DNA from: Prorocentrum cordatum
Taxonomy: Eukaryota > Sar > Dinophyceae > Prorocentrales > Prorocentraceae
Direction: 5' to 3'
DNA: 64,000 nucleotides
NCBI GenBank assembly: GCA_963575745.1
Contig: CAUYUJ010016365.1
Coordinates: forward strand, 42,501-106,500
A program made the translations under genes and the position numbers. The notes beneath the pieces are model-generated. The model was not told the origin of the DNA. It made no database searches and worked only from the letters and a program-made list of their open reading frames with translations. Shown piece after piece: positions 1 through 9,790 of this stretch (the first letter of the stretch is position 1; every line of letters begins with the position of its first letter).

Positions 1-41
1 TCGTCGTCGCCATCCTCCTCGTCGGCGTCGGCCGAGCGCTA

Positions 42-136
42 AGGGCCGCGGCCAGCGCGGCCTTCGCCTCCGCCTCCTCGGCGCGGCGCTGCGGGCCCGC
101 CAGGGCCTGCGCCAGCTGCCTCTCGGAGCCCCTCGC
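42..136 (-). CDS. candidate coiled-coil exon (window edge)
   Basis: Read on the minus strand, a pyrimidine-rich stretch ends in ACCAG at 137-141, and the next bases open a frame with coiled-coil character (SERQLAQALAG, then RRAEEAEAKAALAAAL). Third codon positions are almost all G or C. The 3' end is not defined: no clear GT donor is visible before the frame loses its heptad pattern near 42. It resembles the other short exon-like islands of the window in size and style. Known: short exons and long introns are common in some dinoflagellate genomes. Inferred: exon status. A chance open frame in GC-rich DNA is the main alternative. Confidence 0.27.
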
Positions 137-305
137 CTGGTCTTCGGGGCGGGAGCGGTCGGCAGGACAGGACAGGTCGGGGCAGCGGCCCGCAGGGGGG
201 CGGCGCGGGCCCTCCTCCCTGGCAGTGCGCCGGGCCGGAAAAGGACGCAGTGCAGACTGCAAGATTGGGCGAGATGTTGGGCGGAACACTGCAACAGCTG
301 ATCAG

Positions 306-492
306 GGCAGGGGGTGGGAGGAGGAGGAAGTCGAAAAGGAGAAGGAGGACGAAGAGAAGGAAGAGGAGGAGGAAGAGGAGGAGGGGGAGGAAGAGTAATA
401 ATAATAAGCGCAAAAAGAAAATGATATTAGGAGTAGGAAGAGGAGGAGTAGGAAGAGGAGGAGGAGGAAGAGGAGGAGGAGGAGGCGGAGGT
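306..492. repeat. GGA/AAG purine microsatellite
   Basis: Imperfect GGA, GAA and AAG triplets with a short TAATAATAATAA interruption near 395. The Lys/Arg-rich and Leu-rich frames across it are simple translations of the triplets. Confidence 0.85.
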
Positions 493-1135
493 CGCGGTCT
501 CGTTGTCTCTGACCCTGGTTCGTTTTCCAGTTTTTCTCGGCCCCTGGTTCGTAGTCTCGTTTTCTCGGGCCCCGATTCCTTTCATCGTTTGCTCGTTTTC
601 TCGGCCCCTGGGTCGTGGTTTCGTTTTCTCGGACCCTGGTTCGTTTTCGCGTTTTCTGTGCTCTCGGGTCGTGGTCCTCGTTTGCTCGGACTTTGGTTCG
701 TTTTCTCGTTTTCTAGTGTACTTGGCCCCTGAGTCGTGGTCTCGTTTTCTCGGACCCTGGCTCGTTGTCTCGTGTTCTCGTTTTCTCGGCCCTGAGGTCG
801 TGTTCTCGCTTTCTCGGGCCCTGGCTCATTTTCTCGTTTTCTCGGCCCCTGGGTGGTGGTTTCGTTTTCTCGGGCACTGATTTGTTTTCTCGTTTTTCGG
901 CCACTGGGTCGTGGTCTCGTTTTCTCGGACCCTGGTTCGTTTTCGCGTTTTCTCTACCCCTGGGTCGTGGTCTCGTTTTCCTGGACCTTGGTTCGTTTTT
1001 TTCTGACCCTGGTTCGGTTTCTTGTTTTCTTGTTTTCTCGGTCCCTGGGCCGTGGTCTCGTGTTCTCGGACCCTGCTCCGCTTCCTCGTTTTCGAAGCTC
1101 CTGGGTCGTGGTCTCGTTTTCTCTGGCCCTGGGTC
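490..1135. repeat. ~57-bp minisatellite (TTTTCTCGG family)
   Basis: About eleven imperfect units of roughly 57 bp. Each is built of two related half-units containing CGTTTTCTCGG, with CCCTGGTTCG or CCCCTGGGTCGTGG between them. Frames on both strands stay open because the units share composition, so the apparent proteins here are repeat translations. Confidence 0.85.
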
Positions 1136-1335
1136 GTCGTCGTCGGTCGGTCGTGCGTCGTCCGTCGTCCGTCGCCGTCCTCGTCCTCGTCGTGTCGACC
1201 ACGACGAGGTCATACGATAACGGCGACAACGACGGCGACGGCGGCGACGACAACGACGAGGACAACGACGGCGTCGTACGAAGACGTCGAGCGACAGCTA
1301 CGGCAACGACGACGGCGACGGGGGAGGATCGTCGG
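1133..1335. repeat. CGT/CGA trinucleotide tract
   Basis: Imperfect CGTCGT changing to ACGACGGCGACG-type triplets across about 200 bp. Confidence 0.75.
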
Positions 1336-1339
1336 GCAG

Positions 1340-1815
1340 GGGGAATTCAAGGGTGGTAGCTAAGCCGCCCCTCCCCTTTTGGAAAGGGGGGGAGGGGAGG
1401 GGAGCTTCCGGCAGGGGGGGAAAAATTGAGGGAAGGGGGGGGGGGCTTCCGGCAGAGGGGGTCAAAGGAGGGGGGGGAGCTAAGCTCCCCTGCCCTTTCG
1501 TAAGGAGGGGGGGGGAGCTTCCCATGTGCCGAAAGGAAGGGAGGGGGGGGGGGCTGCCAAGCCCCCCCCCCTTGGAACCCAAAGGGGGAAGGGGGGCGGG
1601 GTAGCTTCCAGCAGAGGGGGGTCAAGGGGAGGGGGGGGTAGCTAAGCCCGCCCCCCCCTGTGGAAAGGGAGGGAGGGGCGGGTAGCTTCGGAGTGGCGAA
1701 AGGGGGGGAGGGGGGGGTAGCTTCAGGGGGGAAGCGAAAAGGGGGGGGAGGGGGGGGAGCTTCCAGCACGGGAGGCGGAAGGGAGGGGGGGTAGCTGTGT
1801 GGGGACCCCCCCCCC
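1340..1815. repeat. G-run tandem repeat
   Basis: Irregular units of 50-70 bp containing GGGGAGCTTCC, AGCTAAGC and repeated runs of 5-10 G. Copies differ mainly in G-run length. No coding signal is seen. Confidence 0.8.
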
Positions 1816-1867
1816 CTTTGCTCCGGCGCTGTGGGCGCGCTCTCTCTCGTAGGTTGGAACACCGCAA

Positions 1868-2030
1868 GGTAGAAGGATCGCGCCGCATCGCCGATGCGAC
1901 GTCGGCGATGCATCGGCGACGTCGGCGTGGCGGACGAAACACGGGCTCCACATCGAGCCGCATCGCCGATTCATCGGCGACGCGGCGCGATCCTCCGACC
2001 CCATTGACTCGGACCCCATCCAGGAGGCCT
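1868..2030. repeat. GCATCGCCGATGC palindromic dispersed repeat, copy 1
   Basis: Stacked short palindromes (GCATCGGCGAC, GTCGGCGATGC), then GGGCTCCACATCGAGCCGC, then GCGGCGCGATCCTCCGACCCC. The same order recurs near 45.8 kb and 47.0 kb, with a partial copy near 30.8 kb. Confidence 0.7.
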
Positions 2031-2085
2031 AGAGAGACGCTCTTCGACAGTCCCGGGGCCCAGTGAGGACCCCCGAAGGCCGAAA

Positions 2086-2272
2086 CTTGGCGGCGAGCCC
2101 AAGGGGGGAGGTGAGAAGGAGAAGGCCTTCTCAAAACGCTCGGAGGCCCCCCAGCCTTCTGAGAAGTTCTCTTGGACTTCTCCGAGGGCACCGAAAACCT
2201 GTCAGAAGGTGCGAGGGCTTCTGAGAAGTCCCGCCGCCTTCTGAGAAGGCCTGCTCCTTCTCACTTCCCCCC
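2086..2272. repeat. foldback repeat, copy 1 (GGGGGGA.GTGAGAAGG ends)
   Basis: The left end CTTGGCGGCGAGC runs into GGGGGGAGGTGAGAAGG. The right end is CTCCTTCTCACTTCCCCCC, its reverse complement. Internal TTCTGAGAAG palindromes repeat. Copies at 39991-40176 and 40844-41041 share the structure. Confidence 0.75.
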
Positions 2273-2282
2273 AGGCACGCAC

Positions 2283-2450
2283 ACCGAATTTGGTTCTTGG
2301 GTCATAACTCGGGTCTCCGGCAGCCGTTCGGGACGATCCGGGCCCCCCCAGAACGCCCTCGGCGAGGCGCAGCCGCTGGAACGTATCACGAGGGTGGACA
2401 ACCGCCAAGAACCGACGAAAACACCCGAAAACGGCCGAAAACGTTGAACC
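2283..2450. repeat. dispersed repeat CGGCCGTTCGG type, copy 1
   Basis: Contains GGTTCTTGGGTCATAACT, then GCAGCCGTTCGGGACGAT, a CCCCCCAGAACG run and GAGGCGCAGCCGCTGGAA. The same order occurs near 6003-6115 and 11750-11870. Confidence 0.65.
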
Positions 2451-2499
2451 CAAAAAGGTCCCCCACGCCCGCCGCCGGATATTTTTGTTGGAGTGCCGG

Positions 2500-2834
2500 A
2501 TATCTGGGCCTCTGCAGGGCACTGGGAGAGCAGGCGCTGCCCCCCGGACTGCCCAGACATCCAGCTGCTCCAATGTTATCGGTGCGTGGGCCCCGGAGGT
2601 GCGTCAAAGAGGGGGGCGTCCAAGAGGGGTGTGTGCAAATCATGGCCCGAGGCATGTGCGCGGACCATAGGAGGGCCAGGGAACGCATTGAAATCCGCCG
2701 ATCCGGCGTGTGAGTTTAAGAAAGCCACAACCTGAGCTTCAGCTCTGCTGGGGGGGGGGGTCGGGGTGGCTCTGCCGGGGTAGGGGGGGGGGTCATCGGG
2801 TCCACGCTTTCTTCCCCCCCCCCCCCGGGAATCC
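2500..2834. other. unassigned GC-rich DNA
   Basis: No conserved protein, RNA gene or tandem array recognised. G and C homopolymer runs lie near 2750-2830. Confidence 0.6.
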
Positions 2835-3420
2835 CAAACCGCCCAAAGACGGGCCAAAAGGGGCCCAGGAGGCCACCAAGACGGTCCAGGAGGCGCCCGA
2901 AACGGCCCAAGAGCGCTCCTGGACGCCCAAGATGGCCTGAAGACGGCCCAAGAGGCCTCCAAGACGCCTCAAGGAGATCCCAAGAGGACCCCCAAGAGGG
3001 CCCCAAGAGGGTACAATAATAAAGTTGCTAATAGGTTTTGAAGCATTTTAACATTATCGCCTTTTCCGTCTTAGAAGCGCCGAAGACGGTCCAAGAGGCC
3101 CCCAAGATCGCCCCAAGACAGCCCAAGAGGCCCCCAAGAGGAGCCAAGACGGTCCAAGAGGGCCCCAATATAGCCCTGGAGGCCCCCCAAGACGACCCCG
3201 AGAGGCCCCCAAGATGGCCTCAAGAGGGTGAACCCGCACGGACCCTTCTAGTCCTCCACCCCAAGATGACCCCAAGAGCCCCCAAGATGCCCCCGAGGCG
3301 CCCCCAAGGGGCCCCCAGAGGCCCCCAAGAGGTCCCCAAGAGGCCCCCAAGAGGACCCCGAGAGGCCCCCAAGAGGCCCCAAAGGCCCCCAAGAAGCCCC
3401 AAGAACCAAGAGGCCCCAAG
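2835..3420 (+). mobile_element. CAAGAGG-family element, instance 1
   Basis: Two blocks of degenerate 10-12 bp units (GGCCCCCAAGAGG, CCAAGACGG) flank an AT-rich core at about 3008-3075 that reads roughly GGTTTTG, then CATTTT, then CGCCTTTTCC. The core aligns by eye with the cores of the elements at 44.9, 52.2 and 54.6 kb. Open frames on both strands (Pro-Arg-rich or Gly-Leu-Trp-rich) are translations of the short units. Mobility is inferred from dispersal and from the copy that splits a protease domain at 54221-54977. Confidence 0.6.
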
Positions 3421-3507
3421 AGGCGCTCACTCGCGTGCTGCCAGGCCAGAGGTGCACGGCCTGACTTGGTATTGCTCGGAAGCGAAAGCGATGAACGAAG
3501 AACCTTC

Positions 3508-3588
3508 CACCCGTCGCCGTCACCAGTCGTCGGTCGTCGGTTGTGGGCAGCCGTTCGCCGTCAGTCGTCGTCGTCGTCGTCTTCGTGT

Positions 3589-3619
<31 letters not shown>

Positions 3620-3712
3620 CGTCGGTTCGTCGTCATTAACTCCTTCGTCGGTCGTCGTCGTAATTATCCCGCTCGTCGACCGTGGCTCGTCCGTTGTCGT
3701 CGTCATCGTCCA
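3508..3712. repeat. CGT trinucleotide tract
   Basis: Imperfect TCG/CGT triplets over about 200 bp. Confidence 0.75.
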
Positions 3713-3999
3713 TTTCAGCAACAATAGCATCAGGAGGGCCCCGGATCGGCGGCACTGGCCGGATGCCACTACAATAAGAAGAAGCGCCACGAAATCTGGG
3801 GAGATAACATGGCCCCCGCCATGAGATCCACCCCTCCGCCCCGGGAGGCCCGGACGACATCCCCAGGGCGGGACTTACGTCCTGAGTCGTTTTTGACGGT
3901 CCCGAGGCCCCGCTAGGGCCCCAAGAGGCCGCCGAACACGGCCAAAAACCGCCTGCTCCATTTTTTGGGGGAGCGTCGGATCTCTGACCTCAGGTTGCC

Positions 4000-4100
4000 C
4001 CCCCCCCTCCGCGTCTCGGCGCGCGGCGGCTGATAGCGCCCGTGGCGCGGCGCGCCTCCTCGTCTCGGCCTCGGCGGCCGTGCTCTCGCTCTCTCTCGGG
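4000..4100 (-). CDS. candidate coiled-coil exon
   Basis: On the minus strand a strong pyrimidine tract (CTATCCCCCCTTTTGCCTAG) ends at 4101. The frame after one leftover base reads STAAEAETRRRAAPRALSAA, helix-forming and rich in Ala, Glu and Arg. The splice acceptor is one of the best in the window. The 3' border is unclear. Alternative: acceptor-like sequence beside a chance frame. No gene identity is offered. Confidence 0.28.
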
Positions 4101-4387
4101 CTAGGCAAAAGGGGGGATAGCAAAGGAGGGGTTTGAGAATCAGCTCACGGAGGCGGCCATGTATCGAGGAATGGACCCCTCGGTGGGGCTGGAACCAACT
4201 GCATGCAGCCCTTGCTGCCCCCCCAATGCATCGCTCCCCAGTTATCCCCGCCCAACACACATCGAGCACCTCGCAGATCCGGCGGCGCTGGAGGAAGCCT
4301 CGGGCGCCGCGGCCTTCTCAGAGCGTCCTGGCCCCGTCCCGGCCCCGTCCCCTTGGCCGCTCGCACCTTCACACGGCCGACTGCCCC

Positions 4388-4580
4388 TGGAGGCGATGGT
4401 ACGGCCGGACCTAGGACAGAAGAGCATCCTTCAAGAACATGAGACCCTCCGCCGGCCAAACTGAAGAACATTCGAGGGTGCCCTCCCCCCAGGGGCACGA
4501 GAGCATTCAACAAGCACGAAAAACATGAGGGCACCCTCCAATAACCGACCTCGATCTTACACCTCGGTCCGACCGTAGAG
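4388..4580. repeat. dispersed repeat ACCGACCTCGATC type, copy 1
   Basis: Contains GACCCTCCGCCGGCC, GAGGGTGCCCTCCCC, AACATGAGGGCACCCTCC, then ACCGACCTCGATCTTAC and CCTCGGTCC. The same order recurs at about 42640-42795 and 43685-43870. Confidence 0.7.
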
Positions 4581-4609
4581 GCCGACAAACAGAAGCATAG
4601 ACATCAAAC

Positions 4610-4905
4610 TTTCGGAGGCCCGCGCGGATTTCTTGAATCGGCGCTGGACCCCCCTCCCTGGTGAGCTCCGTGCGCCAGGGGAGGCTCCGGAGGCGCCACC
4701 AGGGTGCCCAACCCATGACAAATCCGCAAGGACCTCAGAGAAATTATGTTTGTACTTCAAACAATCTCTGAGGTCCGCGCGGATTTCTCGGATCGGCGCT
4801 GAGCCCCCCTCCCTGGCGGGCGGAGCGCGCCAGGGGCGGCGCCAGAGGCACCCCCGGCGGGCTCCGGCGCCGATCCAAGAAATCCGCGCGGACCTCCGAG
4901 TTTTA
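4610..4905. repeat. inverted repeat cluster (GCGCGGATTTCT)
   Basis: GAGGTCCGCGCGGATTTCT near 4770 is matched in reverse by AGAAATCCGCGCGGACCTC near 4878, separated by a GC-rich loop. A diverged pair of the same arms lies near 4617 and 4727. The segment between each pair shares ACCCCCCTCCCTGG. Confidence 0.7.
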
Positions 4906-5299
4906 ATGTTCATGTCACTGTCCGTCACCCAATGATACGACGCCCTGCCATGGACCGCACGTGTAACTCTTGCCGGACGTGCCAGAGGCCACAGAGAGAG
5001 AACTGTGGACAATCAAGAATCACACACCTGTTGTTGAGCTCCCCAGTGGACTGCGCACTGACCCTGAACACCTGGGCTCAGTTCCCTGGCGGAGGCTGTC
5101 TTTGCCACCTGCGTTCCGGGAGGTGTGCGAAGAAGCGTGGCACTCCCAAAACGCAGACTAATTTGTCACCTGGCGGGCCTGGCCAAAGGCACATCGATGA
5201 AATTGATGCTAATCGACGCTGAAGCGGCGCTTTCCGATCGAGTACGAGAGGCCAGCGCACGCCATAGGAGACCTCGTTAGCTCCCATGAGTTGCTACCG

Positions 5300-5360
5300 A
5301 AGTTCTCTGTTTCTCTCTCTCTCTCTCTTTTCCTCCTCTCTCGTTCTCTCTCCTCTCAGG
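5300..5360. repeat. CT-rich microsatellite
   Basis: TCTCTCTCTCTCTCTTTTCC followed by further CTCT runs. Confidence 0.85.
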
Positions 5361-5379
5361 AGTGCCAGGTCCTGGGACA

Positions 5380-5835
5380 GCATTCGGGAAAAACTCGGGC
5401 TCAAGGCGCGCGCAGCACGACAAGGAAACAGAAGAGGCTCCTTCTTCCCAAGGCTGCCGCATGGTGGCAGCGTCCAGCGAGAGATAACACGGCGAGGATC
5501 CGAGAATCGCGCCGATCATGAGTGGAGGAACAAAGAAGTAACTACATACGGTCGGAAACTCTTGCTTAGCGTGTCGCGGCGGCGGCCCCAGCGACACGGT
5601 ATGCCTCACAAGTGGATAGCGTGTCGCCCCGCGCCGCAGGGGCTTGGGGAAACTCGGGACGTTGAAACCTGGGGACTGGACATGGATGGCGTGCCGCGCC
5701 GAAGCGTGGTGGGCCAGAACTGGCGGGGCGACACGCTGTCCAAAAGATCCCGATCGTGATCATAAGATGTCGGAGGTCTGTGGGTGGATGGGCTGGGTGT
5801 CGGGACTTCGCGTGTTCGGTTTCCTGTAACTCCAG
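5380..5835. other. unassigned DNA
   Basis: Mixed sequence with a GTGTCGC-rich segment near 5570-5740. No protein family recognised in any frame. Confidence 0.5.
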
Positions 5836-5965
5836 ACGGGCCTCCAAGATGGCCCCAGGACGGCCCCAGCGTGCCCAAATAATCCGCCAAAACTGCCTCA
5901 AGACAGCCCAACAAAGAAAAGCCCCTAAGCGGCCCAGGACGGCCCTAAGAAAGCTCAAAGCTGGC
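5836..5965 (+). repeat. CAAGAGG-family fragment
   Basis: Short run of CAAGATGGCCC and CAAGACAGCCC units without the AT-rich core. Confidence 0.55.
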
Positions 5966-6002
5966 CCCCATTCATCCTATCCCCGCCCTGGTTGCCCGAG
6001 TC

Positions 6003-6116
6003 ATGTCGGGTTCTGGGCCATAACTTCAACCACAGGCGGCCGTTCGGAACGATTCTGGCACCCCCCGAACGGTCTCGACAGGGCGCACCTGCTGGAAACC
6101 ACCACACCTACGAGAC
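6003..6116. repeat. dispersed repeat CGGCCGTTCGG type, copy 2
   Basis: GGTTCTGGGCCATAACTTC, GGCGGCCGTTCGGAACGAT, then CACCTGCTGGAAACCACC, in the same order as the copy near 2.3 kb. A short GACCGTAGGCCCTGAGCC tandem follows at 6118-6200. Confidence 0.65.
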
Positions 6117-6374
6117 CCCCGACCGTAGGCCCCTGAGCCTAGGCCCTGACCGTGGGCGCCCCTGACCGTGGGCGCCCCTGACCGTAGGCCCTGAGCCTAT
6201 CCCCCCCCAACGCTGCCCCTGACTCGCCATCGCTCGGACGTCCATTCCCCGTGAATGCTTCGGCTCCGTGCGTCTGTTTTCCGCAAGACGATCCAAGCTG
6301 AACCCCGAGGGTCCACGCCGAGAACAGGACGCACACGTCCGAGCGATGCCGCGCCCCGAAGGGGGGCTCGGCCG

Positions 6375-6438
6375 CGCCGAGGCCCCCGCTGGCCAGGCGG
6401 CGGAGCTCCTTCAGCTCCGCCCCGAGCTCCCCCGTCTC
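6375..6438 (-). CDS. candidate coiled-coil exon
   Basis: Minus-strand frame ETGELGAELKELRRLASGG begins directly after a CGCGAG acceptor at 6439-6444. Upstream on that strand is C-rich. The heptad-like spacing of Leu and the use of G/C-ending codons resemble the other islands. The donor is not clear. Low confidence. Confidence 0.22.
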
Positions 6439-6731
6439 CTCGCGGGGCAGCGCGGCGGGGCACCGCCGGACGAGGGAGGCCGCAGGACCAGCCCACCGCG
6501 GAGCGGGGCAGCCTGCCCCAGCCCGATGTTGCCCCCACGCTGGCGGCCAGAACCCCCGAGAGCCTGGCGACTCAATTCTTTCGAGCCGGACGTTTCGGCT
6601 CGGCGTCGGGCCCCCGGGACCCTCACAGATCGATCCGGTTCGACGCCTGGCGCAGAAAGATGGCGTCTGGGGCTCCGGTCGCGATTTCCACGATGTTTCA
6701 GTCTTTTCGAGACGTCGGATCTCGGGAACCA

Positions 6732-6780
6732 CCTGATCCAAGAGCTCCCCGACTGGAAATCGGGGAACTCTTGGACCAGG
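6732..6780. other. perfect-length hairpin
   Basis: Arms of 21 nt (start CCTGATCCAAGAG, end CTCTTGGACCAGG) with two mismatches around a 7-nt loop CTGGAAA. The role is unknown; it could be a relic of a foldback repeat. Confidence 0.6.
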
Positions 6781-7176
6781 CAGTTCTGGAGGATGCACCG
6801 GCGCCGCGGCCGCTCCAGAGCCCCCAGCTTTTCTTGGGGCGACAGGCCCGGGCCAGCGTGGCGGGGCCTCGGCGCGGTGATCAGCATCGGGCTCTGGACT
6901 ATGTCTCTCTCGCCTCCCCCCCACCTCCTCTCGTTGAGATCGCGACGGAGGGTTTTGTGTCGACTTTCTGCCTCCGAGTGCCCTCACCGCGCCCCTGGAC
7001 CGTCAAAGAACGACTCGGGACGAAGATCAGGTCCCAGGACCCAGGGAAGGGGTCCAGAACTCTGGGGGTCCGCGTTCTGAAGAGAACACGTCGGAATTCT
7101 GGATTCTGCCTGTCTCTCTTGCCTTCTGCCCCCATGATGGAACGCAGCTGCTGGAGGTCTTCGCAAGAATGGTTGA

Positions 7177-9790
7177 AAGGCATCATGCCCCATTAATAGA
7201 AGGCTAAGTCCGATTCAACAGCACAACCCGGAATCAAACAGAACGCTCCTGCTCGAACTTTGCACCTCTCGTAAACTCACTGTCGGCAACACAGTTTTCG
7301 ACGAGCCTCTGGAGCGCCAGATTACTTACTATGATATAGGACACTCGCCGGCGGACCCCCCAATCCACCAGAACTACGGACAACTGGACTTGGCGATCGT
7401 GTCCATGGAGTGGCTCGGGTGCTTGAAGTGTGTGCAAAGCGTCAAACACAGGGCGATCGCGTCGCATCATTTTCTCGTGGCTGCATCCCTGGACGTGGAT
7501 GTCCCGCGCGAAGACAGCGGCCCCCGCGAGCCTCGACGACAGCTTGACGCGCTTCGGGACGAAATGGTGGCGGGCACATTCTCCGATGCTTTCTGTAACC
7601 ACATGAGCTCAAGTGGGTGCGAGCACGGGGGCGCGAGCGTCCAGCAGCTCGCGTCGAGCATGACAGATGCCTTTCGTTGTGCTGCCCAAGACGCTCTCCC
7701 GACTCTAGCGAGGAGACCGCGGCGACCATGGATCTCTGACAAGACACTCCAGTTCATAGACCAGAGAGACTCAGCGAGAGCGCGCGGGAACACGCAGGAA
7801 GAGCGGCGCGTGCACCGAGCTGTCAGAGATTCCGTCCGGGCGGACCGTTCGGATTGGTTAGAGAGCCAACTCGCCTCTGGAGACTGGGCGCCGATACGCA
7901 CCCTGAGAAGAGGAGCGCAAGCGCAGCAGGGCCGATTAGCCGACATGGAAGATCGTCTTGTTGACTCCGACCAACGTGCCGACACAATGGCAGAGTACCT
8001 TTGCAAAGTCCAATGGGCAATGCGGCCGACAAGCGCAGCGCCGGACCGGGACCCCCTTGGCGACGAGCTTGCCGTGCCATGTGGCCCAATCACCAAAGAC
8101 GAAGTCGTTGGCGCTGCTGCACGTATGAAGCAAGGCAAGGCCTCTGGCAAAGACGATATCCCGCCAGAGTTTTGGAAGACAATCTGCCGAGCTGGGACGC
8201 CTGCCTGCAGATGGGCTGTCGAGCTCTGCAAGAAGTGCTGGAGTGACGCAACAGTTCCAGCAGAGTGGCACGAGGCGCTGGTCCCAACAATATTCAAGAA
8301 GAGAGACGTGGCCCAGTGTGAAAACTACAGGCCCATCTCCTTGACGGCCGTAGGCTACCGAATTTTCCCTGCAGTTTTGCTTGGCCGGCTGAAAGCGGGC
8401 GGGGCCGAGAGCCGAATTTGGCGAACTCAGTTCGGCTTCAAGTCCAAGCACGGAACAGCGGACGCCATTTTTCTGATACGGCGAATTCTTGAAAGAACTT
8501 GGGCCGAGAAGGGCGGGCAGGTCGTCCTGCTGGCTCTCGACTGGGCGAAAGCCTTCGACGGCGTCTCCCCGGAGTCTCTAGCACTAGCTCTTGTTAGATT
8601 TGGCGTGCCCGCGAAGTTCGTGGAGGTGGTGCGGGCGATCTACCGGGAGCGAAGTTTCTGTGTCCGGGATGCCGGCTCGACCTCGGCGCCGAGGGCGCAG
8701 GAATTCGGCATCAGCCAGGGATGCCCGCTGTCGCCCTTCCTATTCGCAATCGTGATGACCGTGTTGTTGCGAGACGCGAAGGAGGAGGCCGGGCCACTGC
8801 TGGACCCCTGCCAGGCGGTGCATGAGTTGGTCTACGCCGACGACACACTGCTTGTGTCTGGCGAGTCCGATACAGCGACGGCATACATGCGCAGCATCGA
8901 CAAAGCCGGATCGCAGTACGGGCTACAGTCCAAGTGGCGCAAGCTGGAAGTTCTAGCCGTTGGCTGTAATGCGCATATTCCGAGGCCAGACGGTTCCTGG
9001 GTGCCGCAGGAAGAGAGCATTCAAAATCTGGGCAGCTTGATTTCGAGCGACGGGAAGATCGGCCCTGAACTCTCCCGCCGACTTGGTGCCGCGCGGGCGG
9101 AATTCGACAAGTTGAAGCGAGTGCGGGGCCATTCCACGCTGACGCAGTCAAGGAAGCTGGAGGTGTTCAACGCTTGCATTCTCAGTAAACTGTTGTATTG
9201 TATGCACACGGCCTTCCTGAACCAGGCGGAGACGAAGAAGCTCGACGCATTCCACGTGAGATGCTTGAGGCAGATACTTCGCATACCTCACTCGTACATT
9301 AGCCGCGTAACAAATTCAAGTGTGTTGGAGCAAGCAGGCGCTGCCCCACTGAGCAATACTTTGCTGAATCGTCAGCTGCTGCTCATGGGGCATATTGCCC
9401 AGAAGCCAGCTGATGACCCGGTCAGGTGCCTGGTCCTACGCCCTTTGTCATGCCAGCTTATAGCACATAACTTCAAGCGAAAACGGGGGCGCCCCCGGAA
9501 AACTTGGATCGAAACTGTTTTTGCGCACGCTGTCCGGGCCGCGGGGGGTGAGGAGGCCCTGCCGCTGCTCTGGCAAGATAGCGTAATTAATTTCTGCCGC
9601 AGCCTGGCGCGCAACCATGAAGCGATATTGCGACGCATTGTAAGGCCACGGCATTTGTGCTCATGTGCTTTGCACTCAGCTTTTGTCTAAGCCCGATTGA
9701 AGAGGGCCATTCGGCCGGACAAGCTCAGAATAAGCTCGGGATTAAACCCGGGTCAGCGTGATTAAGCTGCACTGTGCCCGATTAGGCTGG
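7177..9790 (+). mobile_element. LINE-1: 5'-truncated non-LTR retrotransposon
   Basis: The only coding content is the ORF2-type frame described separately. The 5' end lies inside the endonuclease domain, as expected from incomplete target-primed reverse transcription. No poly(A) or simple tail was recognised downstream. About 100 bp after the stop contains repeated CCCGATT and AAGCTC motifs that may be 3' UTR. Confidence 0.75.
7204..9690 (+). CDS. LINE ORF2: endonuclease C-terminus plus reverse transcriptase
   Basis: The frame is open from 7177 and the first ATG is at 7390; the homology begins before that ATG. Positions 7228-7500 read as the C-terminal part of an AP-type endonuclease (LLLELCTSRKLTV, GNTVF, then QLDLAIVSMEW and ASHHFLV, where SDHH is usual). 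Counting from the ATG, the reverse transcriptase follows: NYRPISLTAV near residue 310, motif A DWAKAFD at 384-390, motif B GISQGCPLSPF from 440, catalytic box YADD at 482-485. The C-terminal third ends with KRGRPRKTW near 697-706, an AT-hook-like basic patch often seen in such proteins. The 766 codons have no stop or frameshift, so the copy is young or was recently active. Truncation removes the catalytic N-terminal half of the endonuclease, so it should not move on its own. Confidence 0.88.
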   Translation, partial: LSPIQQHNPESNRTLLLELCTSRKLTVGNTVFDEPLERQITYYDIGHSPADPPIHQNYGQLDLAIVSMEWLGCLKCVQSVKHRAIASHHFLVAASLDVDVPREDSGPREPRRQLDALRDEMVAGTFSDAFCNHMSSSGCEHGGASVQQLASSMTDAFRCAAQDALPTLARRPRRPWISDKTLQFIDQRDSARARGNTQEERRVHRAVRDSVRADRSDWLESQLASGDWAPIRTLRRGAQAQQGRLADMEDRLVDSDQRADTMAEYLCKVQWAMRPTSAAPDRDPLGDELAVPCGPITKDEVVGAAARMKQGKASGKDDIPPEFWKTICRAGTPACRWAVELCKKCWSDATVPAEWHEALVPTIFKKRDVAQCENYRPISLTAVGYRIFPAVLLGRLKAGGAESRIWRTQFGFKSKHGTADAIFLIRRILERTWAEKGGQVVLLALDWAKAFDGVSPESLALALVRFGVPAKFVEVVRAIYRERSFCVRDAGSTSAPRAQEFGISQGCPLSPFLFAIVMTVLLRDAKEEAGPLLDPCQAVHELVYADDTLLVSGESDTATAYMRSIDKAGSQYGLQSKWRKLEVLAVGCNAHIPRPDGSWVPQEESIQNLGSLISSDGKIGPELSRRLGAARAEFDKLKRVRGHSTLTQSRKLEVFNACILSKLLYCMHTAFLNQAETKKLDAFHVRCLRQILRIPHSYISRVTNSSVLEQAGAAPLSNTLLNRQLLLMGHIAQKPADDPVRCLVLRPLSCQLIAHNFKRKRGRPRKTWIETVFAHAVRAAGGEEALPLLWQDSVINFCRSLARNHEAILRRIVRPRHLCSCALHSAFV

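Noticed and set aside
6255-7196. A 313-codon plus-strand frame before LINE-1
   Set aside because: No recognised family, and overlapping frames on both strands are equally long. The only protein-like part is a short stretch near 7145-7195.
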